This document shows, one piece after another, positions 25,082-33,830 of a stretch of DNA of 64,000 nt (position 1 is the first letter of the stretch; each line of letters opens with the position of its first letter). The DNA is taken from positions 18,932 to 82,931 of the forward strand of contig NZ_MKIM01000024.1 of NCBI RefSeq assembly GCF_001939045.1, read 5' to 3'. The notes under the pieces were generated by a model. The model searched no databases and had not been told where the DNA came from. It saw only the letters and a list, made by a program, of their open reading frames with translations. Source of the stretch: Rhizobium oryziradicis. Lineage in GTDB: Bacteria; Pseudomonadota; Alphaproteobacteria; Rhizobiales; Rhizobiaceae. The position numbers were made by a program, and so were the translations under genes.

Positions 25082-26266
25082 TCAGGCAGCGCCCAGCGCA
25101 TCCATCTGGTCGCGCCGGTCCAGCGCACCGCTGAGCGCGGTGAGACCCACGGCACCCATTACCAGCAAGGCCCCCACAAAGGGTGTTGCACCAAGGCCGA
25201 GATGGGAGGCCACAACCTGCCCGCCAATGGAGGCACCTGCGGCAATGCCGAGATTGAAAGCCGCGATATTGAGCGCAGAGGCCACATCAACTCCGTTGGG
25301 GTGAAAGCGTCTGGCCTGCTCGACCACATAAAGCTGCAAGCCCGGCACATTGGCAAAGGACAAAAAGCCCATGGCAGCCAGCGTGATCAGTGCCGGAATG
25401 GCGGCATGGTCGGTAAAGCCAAACACAATCAGGGCAAGGCTTTGTGCCGCGAACAGCCAGATCAGCGCCCGTACCGGATGCTTATCGGCCACCTTGCCGC
25501 CCACAATATTGCCAGCCGCAATGGCCAAGCCATAGAGCACCAGCACCAGACTAACGCTGTTGGCGGAAAAGCCGGTGATCTCTTGCAAGATGGCGGCAAG
25601 AAAGGTGAAGGCCACGAATGTGCCACCATAGCCAAGGGCTGTCATGCCAAAGGCCAGCAGCATACGGCCATGGGCCAGCACGCGCACCTGCTCGATCAGG
25701 CTTGCAGCCTTGCCCTTGGGCAGGTTGGATGGCAACAGCCAGGCAATGCCGCTGAAGGCCACCAGACCAAGACCGGCCACGGCATAAAAAGTTGCGCGCC
25801 AGCCAAAGGTCTGGCCAATGAATGTACCCAGCGGCACGCCGGTGACAATGGCAACCGTGAGGCCCATGAACATCATGGCAATGGCCGACGCCCGGCGATT
25901 TTCCGGCACAAGATCGGCGGCAATGGTGGCCCCGGCCGAGAAGAACACGCCATGAGCAAAGGCCGAGAGAATGCGCCCCACCAGCAGAAGGCCAAAATTG
26001 GCACTGAGCGCCGCCAGCAGATTGCCGACGATAAACAGCACCATCAGCAGCAAAAGCAGGGGCTTGCGCGCCATGCGTCCGGTAAGCGCCGTCAGCACGG
26101 GGGCACCAAAGGTGACGCCCAGCGCATAGATCGACACGATCAGGCCTGCGGTGGGCAACGTGATGTGAAAATCATCGGCAATGGTGGGCAGAAGACCGAC
26201 GCTGACAAACTCGGTGGTGCCGATGGCGTAGGCCGCAATTGTGAGCGCAAAAAGAGCAATGGGCAT
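25082..26266 (-). CDS. MFS efflux transporter, DHA1/AraJ type
   Basis: 394 residues with 12 hydrophobic helices. Signature stretches are YAIGTTEFVSVGLLPTIADDF near the start, LTGRMARKPLLL in the first cytoplasmic loop, GRILSAFAHGVFFSAGATIAADLVP and GVPLGTFIGQTFGWRATF. This is the arabinose-efflux/chloramphenicol-resistance-like DHA1 group, exporting small drugs or sugars with proton antiport. It is divergent from the LysR gene at 26402, which probably controls it. Confidence 0.9.
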   Translation of the reverse strand: MPIALFALTIAAYAIGTTEFVSVGLLPTIADDFHITLPTAGLIVSIYALGVTFGAPVLTALTGRMARKPLLLLLMVLFIVGNLLAALSANFGLLLVGRILSAFAHGVFFSAGATIAADLVPENRRASAIAMMFMGLTVAIVTGVPLGTFIGQTFGWRATFYAVAGLGLVAFSGIAWLLPSNLPKGKAASLIEQVRVLAHGRMLLAFGMTALGYGGTFVAFTFLAAILQEITGFSANSVSLVLVLYGLAIAAGNIVGGKVADKHPVRALIWLFAAQSLALIVFGFTDHAAIPALITLAAMGFLSFANVPGLQLYVVEQARRFHPNGVDVASALNIAAFNLGIAAGASIGGQVVASHLGLGATPFVGALLVMGAVGLTALSGALDRRDQMDALGAA

Positions 26267-26401
26267 GACACAGATCCTTCAAAGACTGGGGTATCAACAT
26301 GCGTCGTGATATCGGCCTTTCCCGCTTGATTGATAATCCGGCATAAAGGACAATGAGCTTTGAATTGAATTCACAAATCTATCGCGAGGAATGAGAACTC
26401 C

Positions 26402-27301
26402 ATGGACAATCGCGCCGGTGAAATGCAGGTTTTTGTGCTGGCAGCCGAGCTGAAGAGCTTTTCAGCAGCAGGCCGCAGGCTGTCCATGTCGCCCTCCGCT
26501 GTCAGCAAGCTGGTGAGCCGCATTGAGGACCGATTGGGTGTTCGCCTGTTGTTGCGCAGCACGCGCACGCTGGAGCTGACGCCGGAAGGGGAATTATACC
26601 TCAGACGCGCGCGGGCAATCCTCAGAGATATTGAAGCAACGGAGGAGTTGATTGCCGGCGACGGACAGGTGCCGCACGGCATTTTGCGCGTCAATGCCTC
26701 TGTGGGCTTTGGTGAAAACTGCGTTTTGCCGCTGATTGGCGATTTTTTAGAGCTGTATCCGAAAATCGAGCTGGAGCTGACCCTGACCGATGGGGTGGTG
26801 GACCTGGTGGGCGAGCGCACCGATGTGGCCATCCGGGTGGGGCCGATGAAAGATTCGACGTTAAAGGCAAGAAAGTTGCGGCAAGGCACCCGCGCCATTG
26901 TGGCCGCCCCCGCCTATATCGCCCGCCATGGCACGCTGCAGACACCCGATGATCTGGATCGGCACAATTGTCTGGATTTCACCTTTCGCCGCCATCAGGA
27001 CGGCTGGCCCTTTCGCCATCCCGAAACCGGAACATCGTTTCTCAAACCGATCAAAGGCAATCTGCGGGTCTCAAACGGTGCCATTATGCGCCAGCTCTGT
27101 CTGGATGGGGTGGGCATTGCCCGGATTGGCCGTTTTCATGTGGAAGCGGGCATTGCATCGGGTGCCTTCCTGCCGCTGCTGGAAGATTGGCAGGCGGATG
27201 ATACCGAAGAGGTTCATGCGGTTTATGTGCCCCACCCCCATCTTTCAACGGGGATCAGGGCTTTTGTGGATTTTCTGGTCAAGCGGCTCGGGCGGGATTG
27301 A
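26402..27301 (+). CDS. LysR-family regulator of the divergent MFS gene
   Basis: 299 residues. Winged helix FVLAAELKSFSAAGRRLSMSPSAVSKLVSRIEDRLG (abbreviated here as AAGRRLSMSPSAVSKL) plus a C-terminal effector domain (FGENCVLPLIGDFLELYP; LDGVGIARIGRFHVE). Same subgroup as the LysR at 7277. GAGGAATGAG precedes the ATG. Gene order (regulator next to a divergent MFS pump) implies local control of efflux. Confidence 0.9.
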   Translation: MDNRAGEMQVFVLAAELKSFSAAGRRLSMSPSAVSKLVSRIEDRLGVRLLLRSTRTLELTPEGELYLRRARAILRDIEATEELIAGDGQVPHGILRVNASVGFGENCVLPLIGDFLELYPKIELELTLTDGVVDLVGERTDVAIRVGPMKDSTLKARKLRQGTRAIVAAPAYIARHGTLQTPDDLDRHNCLDFTFRRHQDGWPFRHPETGTSFLKPIKGNLRVSNGAIMRQLCLDGVGIARIGRFHVEAGIASGAFLPLLEDWQADDTEEVHAVYVPHPHLSTGIRAFVDFLVKRLGRD

Positions 27302-27335
27302 ATGTCCCACGCGAGACGACGCATCCTGTCACCGA

Positions 27336-29168
27336 TCAGGCCGCGTAGCGGCGCTGCTGCACCACTTGCGCCAGCTGAAACCGGCCCAGCAATTGCAGGA
27401 GGGATTCGGCGCTTGCGGCCAGATTATGGGCGTTGGCGGTGGCCTCTTCGGCCATGGCCGCATTTTGCTGGGTGCCCTGATCGAGGCTGTTGATGGCCGT
27501 GTTGATTTCCTGAAGCCCAAGGGATTGCTCGCGATAGGCCTCGGCAATTCCCTGCACATGCCGTGTTACATCCTGAACCCGATGGACAATGCTGTCCAAA
27601 GCCTCGCCGGTGCTGACCACAAGCATCACACCATTGGCCACCTGCGCGCTGGATGTGTTGATCAGGTTCTTGATTTCGCGCGCTGCATTGGCAGACCGTT
27701 GCGCAAGCTCGCGCACTTCCTGAGCAACCACCGCAAAGCCCTTGCCTGCATCGCCAGCACGCGCGGCTTCAACGCCGGCATTGAGCGCCAGCAGGTTGGT
27801 TTGGAAGGCAATCTCGTCGATCACGCCAATGATGTTGGAGATTTCCGAAGACGAAGCTTCAATGGCGTGCATGGCTTCGACGGCAGAGCGCACCACCTGG
27901 CCCGAATTGCTGGCCTCCTGGCCGGTCTCGGCCATCAGATGCCTTGCTTCTTCTGCGCGCTTTGCGCCATCCTTCACCGTTGTGGTGATCTGCTCCAGAG
28001 CGGCGGCTGTTTCTTCAACGGCGGCGGCCTGCTGCTCGGTGCGCTTGGACAAGTCATCGCTGCCTGAGCGGGCTTCGTTGGAGTTTGCCATGATGGTTTG
28101 TGCGTTTTCGCCAACCCGTGAAAGCGCTTCGTTGAGCTTGCCAAGGGCTTCGTTGAAATCGTGGCGAAGACCATCGAGATCGGCCGAGAAAGGCGTGGTG
28201 ATCTGATGGGTCAGATCGCCCGATGCCAGTTGGCGCAGGCCACCGGCCAAAAGCGAAACAACCTGCTGCATTTCAGCGGCGGCGCGGGCCTTCTGGCCAT
28301 CGCGTTCACTGCGTTCAGCATCGCTCAGGTTGCGCGCAACCTCTGCGTCGCTCTGCAAGCGGCGGCGCTCAAGGGCGTTATCGCGAAACACCACCACGGT
28401 CCGGGCCATGGCACCAATTTCATCGCTGCGATCGCCACCTTCAACAGCGGCATCCACCTCGCCGCCGGCAAGCGACGCCATGCGCTGGCGCAATTCTTCC
28501 ATTGGCCTGGTGATTCCAGCGGTGGAAATGTAAAATCCGAGTGCCAGAACAGCCACAAAACTCAACACCAGAATAATGATGGTTGTTGTGATGGTCGCGC
28601 TTGTATCGGCATTGATGGCCTTGCCACCTTCATTCAACAGGTTGGTCAAAAAGCCGTTGGTGGCACCGGATTTTGCCGAAAAATCCTGCGCCAGCTTATC
28701 CAGTGACAGAAAAACGTCCATGGCTTGCGCATCCTTGCCGCTCTCTTTCAAGGCGACAATCTTGCTGAACTCCGCCCTATACTGATCGGCGTAACCACGC
28801 ATCTGTTCAACATTGGGCGCGATTTGAGCCACCGATTTGGCAACCGTATTCAGCTTGTCCAGCGCGCCATCCACATTGCGAGTGAAACTCGCCTTTGCCT
28901 CATCAAATTCGGGCGACCCAACCTTATTGATCGCCACCCGCCCAAGCGCATTCACAGCCGTCCACATGCCAGCCGAGGCACGCGCGGCCAAAATACCGGA
29001 ATTGGCCTCATTTTCAATGAAGCGCAAGTAAGTGTTGTTAGCCGTGCTGAAGCGATAGGCAATGTGTGATATTCCCAGAATGGACACCAGGCCCAGAATA
29101 ACGAGAACCAGCAACAGCTTTGCTTTTATTGAAATCTTACCGAGCATTTCCATCCCCCACAGACGCAT
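27336..29168 (-). CDS. Methyl-accepting chemotaxis protein (4-helix-bundle sensor)
   Basis: 610 residues. Topology: TM1 (ISIKAKLLLVLVILGLVSILGI), periplasmic ~150-residue helical sensor of the 4HB type, TM2 (IIILVLSFVAVLALGFYIS), HAMP, second HAMP-like linker, then the signalling hairpin with the tip [31 protein letters not shown]. No CheR-docking pentapeptide at the C-terminus (ends QQRRYAA). Alternative starts at 29153 and 29147 both have GGGGGA upstream. Converges on the LysR gene. The ligand is unknown. Confidence 0.9.
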   Translation of the reverse strand: MRLWGMEMLGKISIKAKLLLVLVILGLVSILGISHIAYRFSTANNTYLRFIENEANSGILAARASAGMWTAVNALGRVAINKVGSPEFDEAKASFTRNVDGALDKLNTVAKSVAQIAPNVEQMRGYADQYRAEFSKIVALKESGKDAQAMDVFLSLDKLAQDFSAKSGATNGFLTNLLNEGGKAINADTSATITTTIIILVLSFVAVLALGFYISTAGITRPMEELRQRMASLAGGEVDAAVEGGDRSDEIGAMARTVVVFRDNALERRRLQSDAEVARNLSDAERSERDGQKARAAAEMQQVVSLLAGGLRQLASGDLTHQITTPFSADLDGLRHDFNEALGKLNEALSRVGENAQTIMANSNEARSGSDDLSKRTEQQAAAVEETAAALEQITTTVKDGAKRAEEARHLMAETGQEASNSGQVVRSAVEAMHAIEASSSEISNIIGVIDEIAFQTNLLALNAGVEAARAGDAGKGFAVVAQEVRELAQRSANAAREIKNLINTSSAQVANGVMLVVSTGEALDSIVHRVQDVTRHVQGIAEAYREQSLGLQEINTAINSLDQGTQQNAAMAEEATANAHNLAASAESLLQLLGRFQLAQVVQQRRYAA

Positions 29169-29542
29169 TGCTCTCCCCCAAGTGAGAGCATTAAAAACAT
29201 ATAAATATCAGTATATTATATGAGAAGCGTGCGCCCACCTCTACACGCATGACTGATCATTTCAAAAATCGCTTATCTGCCAAGTGATTTAAATATTAAT
29301 TAAGCGCCGGGGAATGAATCATACTTTTTATGGTTAGATTTTCGTGAATTCAGGATGCCAATTTTGGCTGCAAAAAGCAGCCTCGCAACAGCAAAACGGG
29401 CGTGCCAATGATGCCAAGCACAACAACGCGCCCATGCTGTGGATTTAAAGTGCGACAGCGTCCTTTGAGCGCCAAATAGGGCGGACAGAGCTGCAGAGCC
29501 TGTCGGGTTCGACCTGAACCGGACAGACTCGAAACGACAGGT
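29169..29542. other. Gene-less gap with repeat fragments
   Basis: Lies between the chemoreceptor start and the end of the iron ABC operon. The part near 29169-29340 is AT-rich and should hold the chemoreceptor promoter. At ~29451-29490 there is a decayed first half of the RIME-like repeat (GACAGCGTCCTTTGAGCGCC). At 29498-29533 a short family B palindrome follows (CCTGTCGGGTTC ... GAACCGGACAG), just after the ATPase stop. Confidence 0.6.
29498..29533. repeat. Family B palindrome, first half only
   Basis: GAGCCTGTCGGGTTC pairs imperfectly with GAACCGGACAGACTC. It lies downstream of the ABC ATPase gene (minus strand) and probably ends that transcript. Confidence 0.6.
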
Positions 29543-30298
29543 TTACACCAAAGCCCCATCCACAATCACTTGCAAACGGCCCTGGCTGCAAGGCTCAATG
29601 CGGGCATCGACCCGGTAAACCTCGCGCAGCATGGCAGGGGTGATGACCTCGCGGGTCGGGCCGCTGGCAATCAGGCGGCCGCCGTTGATCACCATGGTCT
29701 GGCTGCAATAGCGCAGGGCGTGGTTGAGGTCATGCAGGGCAATCAGCACCGCCATGCCTTCGGATTTGGCAATCGACGACATGAATTCCAGCACTTCGAT
29801 CTGGCGAAACAGATCCAGCGCCGAGGTTGGCTCGTCCATCAACAGCACTTCGGGCTTGCGCACCAGCGCCTGCGCAATGGCCACCAGCTGGCGCTGACCG
29901 CCAGACAGTGCGCCCAGATCGCGAAAGGCCAGATCGGCAATGCGAAGTGCTTTCAGGATGGCATCGATTTCGCTCAATTCATGATCGGCCACCCGCCAAC
30001 CGCCGCCCTGTTTGGCGGCCAGCAAAATCGATTCATACACCGTCAACACCGCATTCGCGCCGGTATCCTGCGGCATGTAACAGATGGGGCGGCGGCCCTC
30101 ACGCACATCCTCCACCACAACCGTGCCGGGGCCAGACAGCAGGCTGGCAATGCGCTTGAACAGCGTGGATTTGCCCGCAGCATTGGGACCAATCAGCGCG
30201 GTCAGTTCACCGCCATGCATGGGGGCCGTGGTGATATCTTCAAAGACCGTGGCGCGGCCATAACGTGCACCGACCTTATCGAGCGCCAGCGTTACCAT
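29543..30298 (-). CDS. Iron-chelate ABC transporter ATPase (FepC type)
   Basis: 251 residues. Walker A GPNAAGKST, Q-loop CYMPQD, signature LSGGQRQLVAIAQAL, Walker B VLLMDEPTSALD and H-loop ALHDLNHALRYC are all intact. The start at 30298 overlaps the permease stop by seven bases, and TAGGAGACG inside the permease supplies the ribosome site. It powers import by the FecCD permease upstream. Last gene of a four-gene operon. Confidence 0.93.
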   Translation of the reverse strand: MVTLALDKVGARYGRATVFEDITTAPMHGGELTALIGPNAAGKSTLFKRIASLLSGPGTVVVEDVREGRRPICYMPQDTGANAVLTVYESILLAAKQGGGWRVADHELSEIDAILKALRIADLAFRDLGALSGGQRQLVAIAQALVRKPEVLLMDEPTSALDLFRQIEVLEFMSSIAKSEGMAVLIALHDLNHALRYCSQTMVINGGRLIASGPTREVITPAMLREVYRVDARIEPCSQGRLQVIVDGALV

Positions 30299-31359
30299 GC
30301 GCGTCTCCTATTGGTGAAAATCAGCGAGAAGAAGAAGGGAACGCCCACGAGTGCCGTAATCACCCCGATCGGCAAAATCGCACCGGGGATCAACATTTTC
30401 GACACCACCGAGGTCACCGACAACAAAAGCGCACCGCACAGCACCGAGCCGGGCAGGAAGAAGCGCTGATCTTCGCCCACCAGCATGCGGGCAATATGTG
30501 GCCCAACCAGACCGATAAAGCCAATGGTGCCGACAAAAGACACCGGAATGGCGGCCAGCAGGCTGACCAGCATCATGGTTTCCAGCCGCAGGCGGCGCAC
30601 GTTCACACCAAGGCTTGCCGCCTTGTCATCGCCCAGACGAAGGGCGGTCAGTGCCCAGGCCTGACGGGCAAACAGCGGCACGCAGACCACCAGCACAGCT
30701 GCGGTGACGCCCACTTTCATCCACGTGGCTTTGGTCAGGCTGCCCATGGTCCAAAACACCACAGCCGCCAGCGCTTGTTCTGATGCCAGATATTCCAGAA
30801 GCGACAACAGCGCATTAAAAGTAAACACCAGAGCGATGCCGAGCAGCACAATGGTTTCCACCGTCACGCCGCGCATGGTGGACACCCCATAGATAAACAT
30901 GGATGCCAGCATGGCCATAATGAAGGCATTGATCGGCACCATGAACTCAATGGCCACCGGAAACACAGCCACGCCGCCCACCAGTGCAAGTGCTGCGCCA
31001 AAGCTTGCAGCCGCAGAAATGCCGAGTGTGAACGGACTTGCCAGCGGATTGGCCAAAATGGTTTGCATCTGCGCACCTGCCAGCGACAGACAAGCCCCCA
31101 CCGTGACCGCCATCAGGGCAATCGGCATGCGAATATCCCAGATCACCACCCGGATCTGATTGGACACCGTGTCTGGCGAAAAAATCGCGGTCAGCACCTG
31201 TTCCAGCGTGTAGCGGGCCGGGCCAAGCGCCATATCCACGGCGACACTGATGCACAGAGCGGCGAAAAGACACATCAAAATCAAGGTGCGCCGTGCAGCA
31301 AGGGCACGATATTGAACGCCCCCCACTGTTTTCGGCGCGGTTTCAACAGCAAGAGCCAT
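30292..31359 (-). CDS. Iron-chelate ABC transporter permease (FecCD family)
   Basis: 355 residues with ~10 helices. Marks of FecCD permeases: VWDIRMPIALMAVTVGACLSLAGAQMQTIL, NPLASPFTLGISAAASFGAALAL, LLGIALVFTFNALLSLLEYLA and GFIGLVGPHIARMLVGEDQRFFLPGS. A single permease gene, so it probably forms a homodimer. The start ATG shares one base with the stop codon of the binding protein before it (TAATG), giving translational coupling. Confidence 0.93.
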   Translation of the reverse strand: MALAVETAPKTVGGVQYRALAARRTLILMCLFAALCISVAVDMALGPARYTLEQVLTAIFSPDTVSNQIRVVIWDIRMPIALMAVTVGACLSLAGAQMQTILANPLASPFTLGISAAASFGAALALVGGVAVFPVAIEFMVPINAFIMAMLASMFIYGVSTMRGVTVETIVLLGIALVFTFNALLSLLEYLASEQALAAVVFWTMGSLTKATWMKVGVTAAVLVVCVPLFARQAWALTALRLGDDKAASLGVNVRRLRLETMMLVSLLAAIPVSFVGTIGFIGLVGPHIARMLVGEDQRFFLPGSVLCGALLLSVTSVVSKMLIPGAILPIGVITALVGVPFFFSLIFTNRRRAW

Positions 31360-32510
31360 TATTGTCTGCCTTTTTCAAGCGATACAAAATAGCCGGGCTT
31401 ATAGGTGACCGGCAGGAATTTCTCATGGAATTCACGAAAGGTCTGTTGCGGGTCCAGATCTTTAAACAGTTCCGGGTGGAACCATTTGGCAAATTGCTGG
31501 ATCGGCACAAATTCATATGGTGCGCCATAAAACTGGTGCCATACGGCATGGACATTGCCCTCCTGCACGGCCTTGAGACCCTCAAAGCCGGTGCGCTCCA
31601 TCAGGGTTTGCAGTTTTTCACGGGCTTTGATGGGATCGGCCCCGCGACCGACATGCACAAAACGGTTGGTTTTGGATTCGGCGGCCCAATTGGAGCCGGT
31701 GGCAATGATCTGATCCGGGTTGACGGCAATCAATTGCTCGATGCTCAGGGAGCCAAACGTGGTTTTGATCACGTCCGAGCCAATGTTATGGCCGCCCGCC
31801 TTTTCAACCATTTCGCCAAAATTGGCCGGGCCAAAGGTGCGGCAGCAACCGCCTTCAGCATCATTGCCGGGGGCGCGCTCCATGTAAACCAGCGGGCGTT
31901 TGAGATCTTTCACTGCCGCCAAGCGGTCAGTCACGCGGGTAATCTGCGCGCGGCGATAGGCAATCAACTCTTGCGCCTTGTCTTCATCGCCAAAGATTTT
32001 GCCAAGAATCGTGATGGAATTTTCCGTATTTTTATCGGGATCAACGCGAAAATCGACATACACCACCTGAATGCCAGCCGCAGCCGCCTTTTCTTCCAGA
32101 CCGCTTTCTTCGGCGGCTGTTTTGGCTTCGATATTCAGTGTCAGCACATCGGGATGAAGGGCAATGGCGGCTTCCAGGCTGAAACTGCCGTTGGGCACAT
32201 AGCCAAAGCGCGGCAGATCGGCAATTTTTGGAAAGCGCTCGACATAGGCCTGATAGCTGTCCGGGTCTTTGGTCAGAAAATCATCGCGCCAGCCGACAAT
32301 GGTGTCAAACGTATGGGAGCCTGCCAAAGCGGCAATGGTGTGGATCTGCCGTGCCTCGCCCACCAGCACGCGCTTGGCTGGCAAATCCAGCGTGACCGTG
32401 CGGCCAGCCACATCAGTAATTTCTGCGGCCAGCGCGGACGCGGGCATAATGGGCTGTCCTAAAAACGGCGCAAGGGCGACGAGCGCCCGGATCAAATGTC
32501 TGAAATTCAT
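31359..32510 (-). CDS. Iron-chelate ABC substrate-binding protein 2 (FepB/BtuF fold)
   Basis: About 383 residues from the ATG at 32510. Signal peptide LIRALVALAPFLGQPIMPASALA. FepB/TroA-like halves: EITDVAGRTVTLDLPAKRVLVGEARQIHT, DVLTLNIEAK, VVYVDFRVDPDKNTENSI and NPDQIIATGSNW. Carries a Cys-Cys pair at ~222-223 in EGGCCRTFG, shared with the neighbouring paralogue. No lipobox, so it is a soluble periplasmic protein. Ends KPGYFVSLEKG, the same C-terminal pattern as the paralogue. Confidence 0.88.
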   Translation of the reverse strand: MNFRHLIRALVALAPFLGQPIMPASALAAEITDVAGRTVTLDLPAKRVLVGEARQIHTIAALAGSHTFDTIVGWRDDFLTKDPDSYQAYVERFPKIADLPRFGYVPNGSFSLEAAIALHPDVLTLNIEAKTAAEESGLEEKAAAAGIQVVYVDFRVDPDKNTENSITILGKIFGDEDKAQELIAYRRAQITRVTDRLAAVKDLKRPLVYMERAPGNDAEGGCCRTFGPANFGEMVEKAGGHNIGSDVIKTTFGSLSIEQLIAVNPDQIIATGSNWAAESKTNRFVHVGRGADPIKAREKLQTLMERTGFEGLKAVQEGNVHAVWHQFYGAPYEFVPIQQFAKWFHPELFKDLDPQQTFREFHEKFLPVTYKPGYFVSLEKGRQ

Positions 32511-32569
32511 ATCGAAACCTTCAAAAGCATGCGAACCGGCGGCACCATCGCGCCGCCGGTTTTCAAACA

Positions 32570-33709
32570 TTACGAACGGGGTTTGAGCGAAACGAAATAG
32601 CCGCTCTCGTAAGCCACCGGCAGGAAGCGATCATGCAGTTCCTTGAAGGTTGCTTCCGGGTCCAGATCCTTGAACAAATCCGGGTGCAGCCACTTCGCCA
32701 TCTGCTGAATTGCGACAAACTGATAAGGATTGTTGTAGAACTGGTGCCAGATGGCGTGAACATTGCCCTCTTTCACCGCCTTGATATCGGTGAAGGCCGG
32801 ACGCTTCATCAGGTCTGCCAGCTTCTTTTCGGCCACGGCCTTATCAGCACCGGGGCCAACGCCAACCCATTTGCCGCCGGGCACATAAAGCTCCCAATTG
32901 GCACCCGTCACAATCACCTGATCCGGGTTGGAGGCAATGATCTGCTCTGGATTGACCACGCCAAACGTGCCGGGAATGATGCCGTCGGCCATGTTCTTGC
33001 CGCCGGCGATATCGACCATTTTGCCAAAGTTTTCATTGCCGAACGACATGCAGCAATCATCGCTATAGCCGCCAGCGCGTTCCATGAACACCACTGGCTT
33101 TTTCAAATCCTTGACGCTGGCCAGCTTATCGGTGACGCGCTTGATCTGGGCATCATGAAACTGCACAAACTCTTCTGCGCGCTTTTCCTTGCCAAACAGC
33201 TTGCCAATCAGGCGCATGGATGGGTCGGTGTTTTCCATGGCCTTTTCACGAAAGTCCACATAGACCAGCGGAATGCCAACCTTGGACAGCTTGTCGATAT
33301 AACCGCTTTCCTCGGTGGCCGATTTCGCATCAATATTCATGATGATCACGTCTGGCTTCAGGGTCACGGCCTGTTCGATATCGAACGTGCCGTCCTTCAT
33401 GCCGCCAAATGTGGGGATCTTGCCCATTTCGGGAAATTTCTTCAGATAAATATTATAGCCGTCGAGATCGGCTTTTTGAAAATCATCGCGCCAGCCGACA
33501 ATACGCTTGAAAGGATGGTCCGTATCAAGGGCTGCGGTGAAATAGATCTGGCGGCCTTCGCCCAGAATCACCCGCTCTACAGGCACATTCACCGACACCT
33601 CGCGGCCAGTGATGTCCTTGATCTTGACCATTTCACCCGCAAAGGCAGCGCCCGAAAAAAGCGCAAGCGAAAGGGTTGCGGCGGTGACCACCCCATGAAT
33701 ATTGAGCAC
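32570..33709 (-). CDS. Iron-chelate ABC substrate-binding protein 1
   Basis: 379 residues, first gene of the operon. Signal peptide MLNIHGVVTAATLSLALFSGAAFA. Closely related to the next gene along its whole length: both have RIVGWRDDF / TIVGWRDDF, VIIMNIDAKSATEESG, LVYVDFREKAMENTDPS, ANWE and the end HAIWHQFYNNPYQFVAIQQMAKW. Cys219-Cys220 in SDDCCMSFGNENFGKMVDIAGGKN are conserved in the pair. A TGA-N9-TCA box lies 54 bases upstream. The ligand is likely an iron chelate, but another metallophore is possible. Confidence 0.88.
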   Translation of the reverse strand: MLNIHGVVTAATLSLALFSGAAFAGEMVKIKDITGREVSVNVPVERVILGEGRQIYFTAALDTDHPFKRIVGWRDDFQKADLDGYNIYLKKFPEMGKIPTFGGMKDGTFDIEQAVTLKPDVIIMNIDAKSATEESGYIDKLSKVGIPLVYVDFREKAMENTDPSMRLIGKLFGKEKRAEEFVQFHDAQIKRVTDKLASVKDLKKPVVFMERAGGYSDDCCMSFGNENFGKMVDIAGGKNMADGIIPGTFGVVNPEQIIASNPDQVIVTGANWELYVPGGKWVGVGPGADKAVAEKKLADLMKRPAFTDIKAVKEGNVHAIWHQFYNNPYQFVAIQQMAKWLHPDLFKDLDPEATFKELHDRFLPVAYESGYFVSLKPRS

Positions 33710-33762
33710 TCTCTGTCTCCATCAACGTCTATTTATCGTCCCGTTGGGGATTTATGATATTA

Positions 33763-33777
33763 TGAGTTTGACAGTCA
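33763..33777. promoter_or_regulatory. Iron-responsive operator (RirA/IRO-type TGA-N9-TCA)
   Basis: TGAGTTTGACAGTCA fits the TGA-N9-TCA motif described for RirA-controlled rhizobial iron-uptake genes. It lies in the 121-base gap between the divergent binding-protein operon (start 33709) and the methyltransferase (start 33831), and could control both. The motif is short, so a chance match is possible, but its place in front of an iron-type transporter supports it. Confidence 0.6.
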
Positions 33778-33830
33778 ACAAATATCTTTTAGAAAGATTC
33801 CAGCAACATTGAGGGGTTTTGGAGCAGGAC

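Noticed and set aside
25037..26329. 430-codon open frame on the plus strand opposite the MFS gene
   Set aside because: Its protein is His/Gln/Gly-rich with no family pattern, and it mirrors the well-supported transporter in codon phase. It is a shadow frame caused by codon bias.
32633..33757. 374-codon frame opposite binding protein 1
   Set aside because: No ribosome site, no family pattern, fully inside a convincing gene.
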